A stretch of DNA of 9,087 nt, from assembly GCA_011064905.1 (NCBI GenBank), contig JAAKFW010000047.1, positions 1-9,087 on the forward strand, read 5' to 3'. Below the pieces are notes generated by a model that saw nothing but the letters and a program-made list of their open reading frames with translations, was not told the DNA's origin and did no database searches. This stretch comes from Candidatus Anoxychlamydiales bacterium. Its GTDB lineage: Bacteria; Chlamydiota; Chlamydiia; Chlamydiales; SM23-39. Made by a program: the position numbers and the translations under genes. Positions within the stretch are counted from its first letter, which is position 1. Each line of letters opens with the position of its first letter. Shown piece by piece: positions 1 through 5,861 of the stretch.

Positions 1-124
1 TAGCTATATTTTTTAATTCTAAAGGCGATATGAATGAAAATGTATGATCTAACATTTCTGGAGGCAACTTAGCTAATATAAGAGTGGTAGTAATAGAACA
101 AGCTGAACTAGAAATCGCACTCAT
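1..124 (-). CDS. F-box-like domain protein, 5' portion only (truncated by window edge)
   Basis: The first 41 codons of a leftward gene are visible; the rest lies outside the window. The ATG at 124-122 is preceded by a good Shine-Dalgarno AGGAG about 7 nt upstream. After a Ser/Thr-rich stretch (residues 3-14), residues 20-41 read LPPEMLDHTFSFISPLELKN followed by IA. This matches the start of the F-box consensus: LPxE, then hydrophobic positions, then an aromatic, then a (D/S)PxxL step before the second helix. In eukaryotes the F-box binds Skp1 and recruits substrates to SCF ubiquitin ligases. Bacterial copies occur in intracellular symbionts and pathogens (amoeba-associated chlamydiae, Legionella) as presumed secreted effectors. 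The short Ser/Thr-rich N-terminus would fit a type III secretion signal, but that is inference. The substrate-binding C-terminal part cannot be seen. The reading frame is sound; the domain call rests on a short motif. Confidence 0.7.
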   Translation of the reverse strand, partial: MSAISSSACSITTTLILAKLPPEMLDHTFSFISPLELKNIA

Positions 125-231
125 TTTTAAACTCCTGTTTTATTTTTGTTAATTATTTATTTAAAATAATTTCACTATATAAAAATATTGTTAAATATTA
201 AAAAAAAATCTAAACATTTTCCTCCACTTTC

Positions 232-277
232 CTTCGTACACGAGAGATCGGTTCTCCCTACTCTCTCGTGTACGAAG
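232..277. repeat. Perfect 16-bp inverted repeat (14-nt loop) between divergent genes
   Basis: Arms cttcgtacacgagaga (232-247) and tctctcgtgtacgaag (262-277) are exact reverse complements, separated by 14 nt. The arms are 50% G+C in a surrounding gap that is mostly A and T, so the structure stands out by composition as well as symmetry. No T-tract follows directly on either strand, so it is not an intrinsic terminator by itself. It could be an RNA hairpin, an operator-like site for the divergent pair, or one copy of a dispersed repeat. The sequence does not decide between these. Confidence 0.9.
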
Positions 278-290
278 CTTAATTTCGACC

Positions 291-311
291 AAAAGCATAG
301 CAGCTTTTTTT
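291..311 (+). terminator. Weak intrinsic-terminator-like hairpin with T-run
   Basis: AAAAGC (291-296), loop ATAGCA, and GCTTTT (303-308) form a 6-bp stem that runs into seven T residues (305-311) on the plus strand. The stem is short and AT-rich, so termination would be modest. No plus-strand protein gene ends just upstream. If functional, it would end a short transcript covering the 16-bp inverted repeat, or insulate the promoter immediately downstream. Confidence 0.35.
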
Positions 312-315
312 ATAT

Positions 316-343
316 TTGAAAAAACAATTAAATTATATATAAT
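316..343 (+). promoter_or_regulatory. Sigma70-type promoter for the Inc-like gene
   Basis: A TTGAAA box (316-321, 5 of 6 to consensus) and a perfect TATAAT (338-343) are separated by 16 bp. Transcription would start near 350, giving a leader of about 24 nt that contains the AAAGGA ribosome-binding site at 361-366. Even allowing for the AT-rich background, this is the best -35/-10 pair I found in the window. Confidence 0.6.
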
Positions 344-373
344 CAATGACATTCTATTTAAAAGGAAAATATA

Positions 374-1204
374 ATGACTAGTTCTCTTTCAAGTGCAAAA
401 AACTATATATCAAGCTCTTTTTCCTATCTTGGAAAAAAAATATATAATCAAGATAAAACAAATGGAATTCTTGATCGATACAAAAGGCATGATAATGCTA
501 CAAATAGGCTGGAAGAACATGTAAAAACTTGCAGCAAAGAAAGTATAAATAAATTATGTGAAGCAAGTAAAGTTAATTATGCTTCAATATCAACATATCT
601 TAAAACTAGAAAACTCTCGTTATTAGTGAGTTCTTCAGGCAAAGATCTCGCATTGCTTGCTTTATCTTGTATTTTTAGTATTCATTTTGCGAACCCTTCA
701 TTAGGGAGTTTTATCGGTAGTGCAAGTGCCATATGTTTCTTTGGCCAACAAAGCCTAAGAAACTTAGATAAAAAAGGAGAAATTCTGAAATTATCACTTG
801 CTAAAATGCAACAAAAAGCCTTGTTAGCTCGCCAAAAGACATTAAGATGTAACATCATAATAGAGAAGAACCATAGAAAGATCGAAAACCTAACTAAATG
901 TATTATTATTAACCATAATATTAAAAAACACAAAATAGCAAAAATTACCTCTATATCTTGTTTTGCTTTAGGTTTAGTTGCAGCAACTATTGGCTCTATC
1001 ATGATAACTGCATCTTTACTTGGAGTTGGATTTATAGCAGTTATAACAACGAGATATTTTTCTAAAAAAATTGAAAGTGATTATCAAGAAATCTCAAAAA
1101 AACAAAAAGAAAGCAAGCTCAATTCCAACTATCAATTATATTCTAACAAACTTTTCTATATGAAAATCCAAGATGATAATAAAACTACAAAACAATCAAC
1201 TTAA
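374..1204 (+). CDS. Unrecognised protein with two bilobed hydrophobic domains, inclusion-membrane (Inc)-like
   Basis: This 276-aa protein is not a family I recognise by sequence. The N-terminus is rich in Ser (residues 3-17) and has no Sec signal peptide, compatible with a type III secretion signal. A mixed charged region follows (20-90), then a hydrophobic block at about 92-124 with a polar break near 106-109 (two short lobes), a basic amphipathic helix-rich stretch (130-187), a second bilobed hydrophobic block (188-228), and a Lys/Gln/Asn-rich tail. Paired hydrophobic lobes joined by a tight turn are the hallmark of chlamydial Inc proteins, which type III secretion inserts into the inclusion membrane. 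The start is supported by AAAGGA 7 nt upstream and the promoter at 316-343. The 3' end overlaps the convergent pseudouridine synthase gene by 9 bp. The gene itself is sound; the Inc role is inferred from architecture and from the F-box gene next door. Confidence 0.75.
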   Translation: MTSSLSSAKNYISSSFSYLGKKIYNQDKTNGILDRYKRHDNATNRLEEHVKTCSKESINKLCEASKVNYASISTYLKTRKLSLLVSSSGKDLALLALSCIFSIHFANPSLGSFIGSASAICFFGQQSLRNLDKKGEILKLSLAKMQQKALLARQKTLRCNIIIEKNHRKIENLTKCIIINHNIKKHKIAKITSISCFALGLVAATIGSIMITASLLGVGFIAVITTRYFSKKIESDYQEISKKQKESKLNSNYQLYSNKLFYMKIQDDNKTTKQST

Positions 1205-2041
1205 AAAATCCTCTGGAATTTCAGATGATATATAAATATTTTCTAGAGTTTCTGGATGCTCAAATTCAATCTCAGAAGCATGAAGCTGAAGTCTTAAAAC
1301 CTCATCACTGCAGATAAATCTTTTAGCATATAAAAAATCACCTAATATGGGATGAGATATCTGTTTCATATGAGCTCTTAATTGATGGGTTCTACCGGTT
1401 ATTGGTTTTAGTTCTACAATTGTTTTATCTTTATAGGAGTCTATTACTTCTAGATTAGTTAAAGCATATTTTCCATCATATGATGGACCATAAATGGACT
1501 GACCATGAAGAGCTTTTATTTTTTTAAGATTACTTTCTATTTTTTTTGTTTTTTCTTTTATATGACCATCTACCCAGGCAAGATAAGTTTTTTGAATTTT
1601 TTGGGCCTTAAAATTTTTGATCATTTTTTCTTTAAACTTTTGAGTTTTAGAAATTAATAAAACCCCTGTTGTATCTTTATCTAGTCTGTGAATAAGTAGA
1701 TATTTTTTTGGAAAAAACAGATGAATATTTTTATCTAAGCACTCAAAGTTTGAAGGTTTATCTACAGCTAAAAAAAACTCATCTTCATATAAAATTTTAA
1801 TAGATTTTTGTTTTTTTTCTTGTATAAATTCTCGAAAAGAAGAGCTTAGAGTAACCAAAGCTCCCTCTTTTAATAAACTAGTCGCAAATCTCTCAATTCG
1901 ACCATTAACTTTGCAAAGGCCTTTATCTAAAGCTTTTTTAACTTGACGATTTGAGGCCAAAAGCTTTTCTTTTAAAAAATCTAAAATCTTTTTTTTTGCA
2001 TCTTTTCTTGAGACTTTCCATGAATAGTTTTTTTTTGGCAT
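1196..2041 (-). CDS. RluA-family 23S/tRNA pseudouridine synthase
   Basis: The enzyme isomerises specific uridines to pseudouridine in structured RNA. It is 281 aa. A basic N-terminal region (about 10-65) resembles the S4 RNA-binding domain seen in RluC/RluD-type members. The catalytic domain carries the family signature HRLDKDTTG (118-126), with D121 as the expected nucleophilic Asp. It also has the C-terminal motifs LKPITGRTHQLRAHM (211-225) and HPILGDFLYA (230-239). RluA, RluC and RluD paralogues share these motifs, so the target uridine cannot be named. The ATG lies only 6 nt after the pepA stop and has no clear Shine-Dalgarno, which suggests translational coupling to pepA. The 3' end overlaps the convergent Inc-like gene by 9 bp. 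Confidence 0.93.
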   Translation of the reverse strand: MPKKNYSWKVSRKDAKKKILDFLKEKLLASNRQVKKALDKGLCKVNGRIERFATSLLKEGALVTLSSSFREFIQEKKQKSIKILYEDEFFLAVDKPSNFECLDKNIHLFFPKKYLLIHRLDKDTTGVLLISKTQKFKEKMIKNFKAQKIQKTYLAWVDGHIKEKTKKIESNLKKIKALHGQSIYGPSYDGKYALTNLEVIDSYKDKTIVELKPITGRTHQLRAHMKQISHPILGDFLYAKRFICSDEVLRLQLHASEIEFEHPETLENIYISSEIPEDFLS

Positions 2042-2047
2042 AAAATA

Positions 2048-3532
2048 TTATTTAATAGATAGGTTCTCAAAAAAATAGGTGAGTAATCTCACGCCAATTC
2101 CGGTTGCATGTGTTGGATGCAATCCTTTGGGTTTAGATAAAAATGCAGGCCCTGCAATATCTATATGCGCCCAATCTACTTTCTCTACAAATTCTTGTAA
2201 AAATAAAGCAGCAGTTATAGTTCCGGCTTCTCTTGCGTTCCCGATGTTTTTAAGATCAGCAATATCTGATTTTAAATGATCTTTATAAGGTTTATACAGA
2301 GGAAGTCTCCAAAGATGATCTCCTGTTCTTCTAGATGCAGCCTCTAGATCTTTAGCAAGCTTTTCTGAGTTAGAAAAAAGCCCGGCAACATCTTCACCGA
2401 GAGCTACTACACAAGCCCCTGTTAAAGAAGCTAGATCTATAATTCTATTAGGCTTAATTTTTAAAGATGCATAAGAGAGAGCGTCAGCTAAAATAAGTCT
2501 ACCTTCTGCATCTGTATTTTTTACTTCAACACTTTTACCAGCCATTCCAATATAAACATCACCGGGTTTATAACTTGCCGGTCCTATTGAATTTTCAGTA
2601 GCAGGAACTAAAGCTGTAACGTTCACTTTAAGCCTTAAATTAGCTATCGTATACATAGCACCTAGTACTGCAGCTCCTCCTGACATATCTGATTTCATGG
2701 TATCCATTGCTGTTGGAGGCTTTAAACTAAGCCCACCGGTATCATAGGTAATTCCTTTTCCAACTATTACTGAGTGATCGTTTGAAGATCTATCACCATG
2801 ATAGTGAATCATAATAAAAACAGGATCTTTATCAGACCCTTTATTAACAGCGAGTAAAAATCCCATTTTTTCTTGAGCAATCTTTTTCTTATCAAAAACA
2901 ACGACTTTTACATCTTTTGATATCTTTTCAAAAGTTTTAGCGATTTTTGCTAAATTTTGAGGAGTTTCATCATCTGCATTATTATTTACTAAATCTCTTG
3001 TAAGATTAACACCAGATGCAATGATCTTACCCTTATTGATAAGGGCCATATCCTTTTTTTCAGCTCCAATTAATGTAGCTTCTTTTAAGTAAGTAGCCGA
3101 TTCTTTTTTAGAAAAATGTTTAAACTTATCAAAACCATAGTTGGTTAAGAAAAGAGCTTCTGCAATTCCTTTTAAAAGATCTTCTTTTGATATATTTAAT
3201 TTTTCAGGAACAATAATATTCACAGTTTTAGCTTTTTTCTTTTTCAAAAAAGCTACTACTTCTGAATAAATTTCACTTATGTGAAACTCATCTATCTTAT
3301 CTGCTTTTCCAAGACCTAGCAGGATTATTCTTCTCTCTTTCGAACCATACACAACAGACATCTGAGATTTTTTACCTTGAAAATCTTTAGTCTCGATAGG
3401 CCCTTTTACAATTTTTGAAAATTTAGAAATTGCAAAAAGAGCTTTTGGAGCTTTTTTATCTTCAATAAATGGCAAAACTAAATAATCTGCGATTTTTCTT
3501 TTATCTTGACTTGGAGCTATAGTAATTTTCAT
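2048..3532 (-). CDS. pepA: Leucyl aminopeptidase (peptidase family M17)
   Basis: PepA is a cytoplasmic di-zinc/manganese aminopeptidase that removes N-terminal residues, especially Leu, in peptide turnover. Its 494 aa match the usual length. The N-terminal regulatory domain is at about 1-160 and the catalytic domain follows. The signature NTDAEGRL is at 339-346, and VGKGITYDTGGLSLKP spans 257-272. Aligned by spacing to E. coli PepA, the metal ligands are K259, D264, D282, D341 and E343, and the catalytic residues K271 and R345; all are present. The start has AGGAA about 9 nt upstream. It lies downstream of ssb, a pairing also recalled in Chlamydia, and is followed after 6 nt by the pseudouridine synthase gene. 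In some bacteria PepA also binds DNA; nothing here tests that. Confidence 0.97.
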   Translation of the reverse strand: MKITIAPSQDKRKIADYLVLPFIEDKKAPKALFAISKFSKIVKGPIETKDFQGKKSQMSVVYGSKERRIILLGLGKADKIDEFHISEIYSEVVAFLKKKKAKTVNIIVPEKLNISKEDLLKGIAEALFLTNYGFDKFKHFSKKESATYLKEATLIGAEKKDMALINKGKIIASGVNLTRDLVNNNADDETPQNLAKIAKTFEKISKDVKVVVFDKKKIAQEKMGFLLAVNKGSDKDPVFIMIHYHGDRSSNDHSVIVGKGITYDTGGLSLKPPTAMDTMKSDMSGGAAVLGAMYTIANLRLKVNVTALVPATENSIGPASYKPGDVYIGMAGKSVEVKNTDAEGRLILADALSYASLKIKPNRIIDLASLTGACVVALGEDVAGLFSNSEKLAKDLEAASRRTGDHLWRLPLYKPYKDHLKSDIADLKNIGNAREAGTITAALFLQEFVEKVDWAHIDIAGPAFLSKPKGLHPTHATGIGVRLLTYFFENLSIK

Positions 3533-3552
3533 AAAAGCTTTCCTAAAAAATA

Positions 3553-3633
3553 ATTATCTTCTTCTCTTTAAAATTTTAAACCTAGTTTAAAAAAACTCAT
3601 TTTTTTTAACTAGTTACTATTTTTCTTATAGCA
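3553..3633 (-). promoter_or_regulatory. Candidate promoters for pepA in the ssb-pepA gap
   Basis: On the minus strand, GATAAT (3558-3553) lies 16 bp from TTTAAA (3580-3575). Further upstream, TGCTATAAG (3633-3625) resembles an extended -10. Either could give pepA its own promoter, separate from lgt-ssb transcription. In sequence this AT-rich such matches arise often by chance, and the proximal pair leaves only about 14 nt of leader, so this is a weak call. Confidence 0.25.
3574..3613. repeat. Two overlapping inverted repeats in the pepA leader
   Basis: Arms 3582-3595 and 3600-3613 pair over 14 positions with one T-T mismatch (3588/3607) and a 4-nt loop. Arms 3574-3581 (ttttaaac) and 3585-3592 (gtttaaaa) pair perfectly over 8 bp with a 3-nt loop. 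The two hairpins share 3585-3592 and cannot form together, which is the geometry of an attenuator-like switch upstream of pepA. Both stems are very AT-rich, so the functional reading is speculative. Confidence 0.45.
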
Positions 3634-3659
3634 TATTTCCTATTAATGTTTTTTTTAAG

Positions 3660-3677
3660 CCATTTTAATTAAAATGG
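3660..3677. repeat. Perfect 18-bp palindrome across the ssb stop codon
   Basis: ccattttaattaaaatgg is its own reverse complement. It includes the last two ssb codons (Pro-Phe) and the TAA stop. As RNA it could fold into a 7-bp stem with an AAUU loop. On the ssb strand an A-tract follows, not a T-tract, so it does not look like a standard intrinsic terminator. It might protect a 3' end or be partly accidental. Confidence 0.5.
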
Positions 3678-4151
3678 TATTTCATCATCTGAAAACTCTT
3701 CAGAGCTTGAATCTGTTTTTTTCTCACCAGCAGCATATGATGCAAACTCTTCATTTGCCGGAGCGCTTTGAGTATTTGAAGAAGGTTTCTCTACGCTAGC
3801 AGCTGGGCTAGCAGCTGGGCTATCTTGAGGTTTATCAGATCTTCCAAATGGAGAAAACATTAAACTAGATGCTGTTATATTCATTGATACTTGTGGTTTC
3901 CCTTCTCTATTATCGAAAATTTCCGGTTTTGCTAAATCTCCAACAACAATAAGAGCACTACCTTTTTTCAAAAAGGAGATCATCTTATCGAAATTTTCTC
4001 CCCAAACTGTTACTCTATACCAAATAGTTTCTTCTTTTCCTGACTTTCTAACATTTACAGCCATTCTAAGAGTTGTAACTTTTTGCCCATTTGATGTAAA
4101 TCTAACTTCGGGATCTACGCCTAAACGACCTGCAACTGTAATAATATTCAT
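3669..4151 (-). CDS. ssb: Single-stranded DNA-binding protein
   Basis: SSB coats single-stranded DNA during replication, recombination and repair, usually as a homotetramer, and recruits partners through its C-terminal tip. The OB-fold occupies about residues 1-105. It begins MNIITVAGRLGVDPEVRFT and contains the ETIWYRVTVWGE aromatic strand and the FLKKGSALIVVGDL strand. A low-complexity Pro/Ala/Ser linker (about 110-150) leads to the acidic tip DDEIPF, the conserved partner-binding peptide. Length (160 aa) is normal. AAGGAG sits 6 nt upstream of the ATG, confirming the start. It follows lgt after 42 nt and precedes pepA. The linker contains a short tandem duplication, described separately. 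Confidence 0.97.
   Translation of the reverse strand: MNIITVAGRLGVDPEVRFTSNGQKVTTLRMAVNVRKSGKEETIWYRVTVWGENFDKMISFLKKGSALIVVGDLAKPEIFDNREGKPQVSMNITASSLMFSPFGRSDKPQDSPAASPAASVEKPSSNTQSAPANEEFASYAAGEKKTDSSSEEFSDDEIPF
3795..3821. repeat. 12-bp tandem repeat in the SSB linker
   Basis: gctagcagctgg occurs twice in a row (3795-3806 and 3807-3818), followed by three bases of a third copy. On the coding strand it yields the duplicated Ser-Pro-Ala-Ala unit in DSPAASPAASVEK. The unit is in frame, so copy changes would only lengthen or shorten the disordered linker. Confidence 0.85.
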
Positions 4152-4193
4152 ATTTACTCCTTTTCAAAACTTTATATCAAGTTTACTTGTCAT

Positions 4194-5282
4194 TTAGATG
4201 TTTTTCAAGAAAAAGCTTTTAATCTTGTCCCAAAAAAGAACAAAGACACCCAGTACTATAAAAGGAATGCTTAGATATTGCCCCATAAGTAAAAATGAAT
4301 CAGTCTCTAAAATAGCTGATTGTTTTACTTTTAGAAATTCAATAAAAAATCTAAATCCATTAGCTAAAATTAAAAAAATGCCAAACATTTTACCCTCTTT
4401 TATAAGGAAATATTTTCTATAGCTCAAAAAAAGCAAAAGCCCAAAAAGCAATAAATAAAATAAACCTTCATATAATTGAACAGGATGGCGAGGAAGGATT
4501 GTTACATTTTCCATGGGCGAACCAAAAACAACTGCCCAAGGAAGATTTGTTTGAACTCCTATTATCTCCTGATTAAAAAAATTTCCCACTCTTATAAAAA
4601 AGCACACAAGTGCTATTGGAACGGATACTAGATCCAAAAGATGAACATATCTAAGTTTAGGTGTAATTTTTTTTAAGTAATAATGACAAAATAAAAAAAG
4701 AGCTATTAAAATAGCTACGGCAGCTCCGTGAGATGCGAGCCCTCCTTGCCAGATTTTTATAATATTTATTGGGTTTCTTAAATAATAAGCAGGAGATTCA
4801 TAAAAAATTAAGTGACCTATTCTTGCTCCAATGATTGTCGCTATAACAATATATACAATTACTGTATCTACAATTTTTGTCAGTTTTGATTTTGTAGAAA
4901 TTATGGCTTTTGGAAATGTATTTTCTAAAAAAAGTCTATTCTTGATTTTGCCATCAATATATTCATTTAAAAGATCTAAAATTTTAACATTAGAATCTAA
5001 AATACTTTCATTTTTAGTTTTTTCAAAAAAGAATTCAGATACTTTTTTTTGAGACTCTGTTTTAGGGTTTTTCAAGTCCCCTTTTAAGATATCAAATGAG
5101 AAAATGTCTTTATCAGTAAAATTTTCAAAAAGATAAAAATATCGTCTTAAAATAGAAATTACAATATAATATCCAATTACAAAACCAATTAAAAATAAGA
5201 GAGAATACCAAACTATTGGAATATTCAAATAAGGTATTGTAAAAATTTCCTTTTTAGGGTTCCAATAAAAGTAACTTAGCAT
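4194..5282 (-). CDS. lgt: Prolipoprotein diacylglyceryl transferase, with hydrophilic insertion
   Basis: Lgt is the inner-membrane enzyme that transfers diacylglycerol from phosphatidylglycerol to the lipobox Cys of prolipoproteins, the first step of lipoprotein maturation. Visible motifs: GARIGHLIFY (152-160), GGLASHGAAVA (180-190, H185 matching the essential His), RVGNFFNQEIIG (231-242, the Lgt signature with its essential Arg), RHPVQLYE (265-272) and RFFIEF (311-316). Several membrane segments are evident (about 22-45, 138-158, 184-204, 218-232, 270-287, 298-312, 330-351). At 362 aa it exceeds E. coli Lgt (291 aa). The extra length is largely a charged stretch at about 46-135 between the first membrane segment and GARIGH. 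The start has AAGGAG upstream at suitable spacing, and the N-terminus (WNPKKEIFTIP) resembles chlamydial Lgt as I recall it. It heads the leftward lgt-ssb-pepA-pseudouridine synthase set. Confidence 0.95.
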   Translation of the reverse strand: MLSYFYWNPKKEIFTIPYLNIPIVWYSLLFLIGFVIGYYIVISILRRYFYLFENFTDKDIFSFDILKGDLKNPKTESQKKVSEFFFEKTKNESILDSNVKILDLLNEYIDGKIKNRLFLENTFPKAIISTKSKLTKIVDTVIVYIVIATIIGARIGHLIFYESPAYYLRNPINIIKIWQGGLASHGAAVAILIALFLFCHYYLKKITPKLRYVHLLDLVSVPIALVCFFIRVGNFFNQEIIGVQTNLPWAVVFGSPMENVTILPRHPVQLYEGLFYLLLFGLLLFLSYRKYFLIKEGKMFGIFLILANGFRFFIEFLKVKQSAILETDSFLLMGQYLSIPFIVLGVFVLFWDKIKSFFLKNI

Positions 5283-5292
5283 GTAAATACTC

Positions 5293-5312
5293 CTTAGTTA
5301 GAACTAAGTATA
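5293..5312. promoter_or_regulatory. Palindrome and -10-like boxes between lgt and rlmH
   Basis: CTTAGTT (5293-5299), AG, AACTAAG (5302-5308) form a perfect 7-bp inverted repeat with a 2-nt centre, in the 44-nt gap between divergent starts. Minus-strand TATACT (5312-5307) is a 5-of-6 -10 match for lgt and overlaps the palindrome. A plus-strand TATAAA (5311-5316) could serve rlmH. Neither has a clear -35. The palindrome also contains part of the lgt Shine-Dalgarno, so it could act as an operator or as an RNA hairpin that limits lgt translation. Confidence 0.4.
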
Positions 5313-5326
5313 TAAAAAAATAATCT

Positions 5327-5752
5327 ATGTTAAAAGTTAAAATTTACACAATTCATAAAACCAAAGAAAATTGGTTAAATGAAGCAATAGCTGAGTATGA
5401 AAAAAGACTCACAAAAGATATTAAATTCGATTGGCAAATTTTAAAAGATGAAAAAGATTTGATAAAAAAAGTTTTAAAAGAAAAATTTTATATCTGCTTA
5501 GATGAAAAAGCAAAAAGTTTGACAAGTATAGAATTTAGTAAAAAGATTTTTAATTTTTTTGAAAATCACAAATCAAAGATTTCCTTTGTCATTGGCTCTG
5601 ATATTGGCCTTTCTCAGAAAATAAAGCTAAAAGCAAATTACACCATGTCATTATCTAAACTTACATTTACCCATCAAATGGTAAGGCTAATACTAATAGA
5701 ACAGCTATATAGAGCTTTTCAAATTTCTAAAAACACAAAATATCATAAATAA
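5327..5752 (+). CDS. rlmH: 23S rRNA (pseudouridine(1915)-N(3))-methyltransferase
   Basis: RlmH is a homodimeric SPOUT methyltransferase that uses S-adenosylmethionine to methylate N3 of pseudouridine 1915 in helix 69 of 23S rRNA, on assembled 70S ribosomes. The 141 aa are slightly below the usual ~155. Family motifs: CLDEKAKSLTSIEFSKKI (57-74), the SAM-binding knot FVIGSDIGLS (87-96, usually IGGxxG), SLSKLTFTHQMVRLILIEQ (108-126), YRAFQI (128-133) and the conserved C-terminal end YHK (139-141). The C-terminus is therefore complete. No Shine-Dalgarno precedes the ATG, and a TATAAA box at 5311-5316 would start RNA within a few bases of it, so leaderless translation is possible. It is divergent from lgt; the next gene follows after 109 nt. 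Confidence 0.94.
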   Translation: MLKVKIYTIHKTKENWLNEAIAEYEKRLTKDIKFDWQILKDEKDLIKKVLKEKFYICLDEKAKSLTSIEFSKKIFNFFENHKSKISFVIGSDIGLSQKIKLKANYTMSLSKLTFTHQMVRLILIEQLYRAFQISKNTKYHK

Positions 5753-5861
5753 TTTTTTATAATCGTCGACAAAAAAACTTAAGATCACATACAATTTTAA
5801 GCTATAAAATAACTATTTTTACAATAAAAAATATATATATTTATATAGGAGGCCTTGAGCC

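Noticed and set aside
682..1002. Open frame of 106 codons on the minus strand inside the Inc-like gene
   Set aside because: It is antisense to the better-supported rightward gene, which has a promoter and ribosome-binding site. Its hydrophobicity mirrors the complement of the hydrophobic segments.
2079..2279. Open frame on the plus strand within pepA
   Set aside because: It is antisense to the conserved C-terminal catalytic region of pepA and has no domain or signal of its own. The same reasoning removes frames at 4198-4422 and 4831-5052 (in lgt) and 6897-7082 (in the PIN/TRAM gene and acpS).
3660..3677. Palindrome at the ssb stop as an intrinsic terminator
   Set aside because: On the ssb strand the stem is AT-rich and an A-tract follows, not a T-tract.
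5831..5846. TA-rich run upstream of the PIN/TRAM gene as a promoter
   Set aside because: A TTTACA box at 5818-5823 can be paired with TATATA only at spacings that place the transcript start on the ribosome-binding site. Nothing convincing could be assigned in this AT run.
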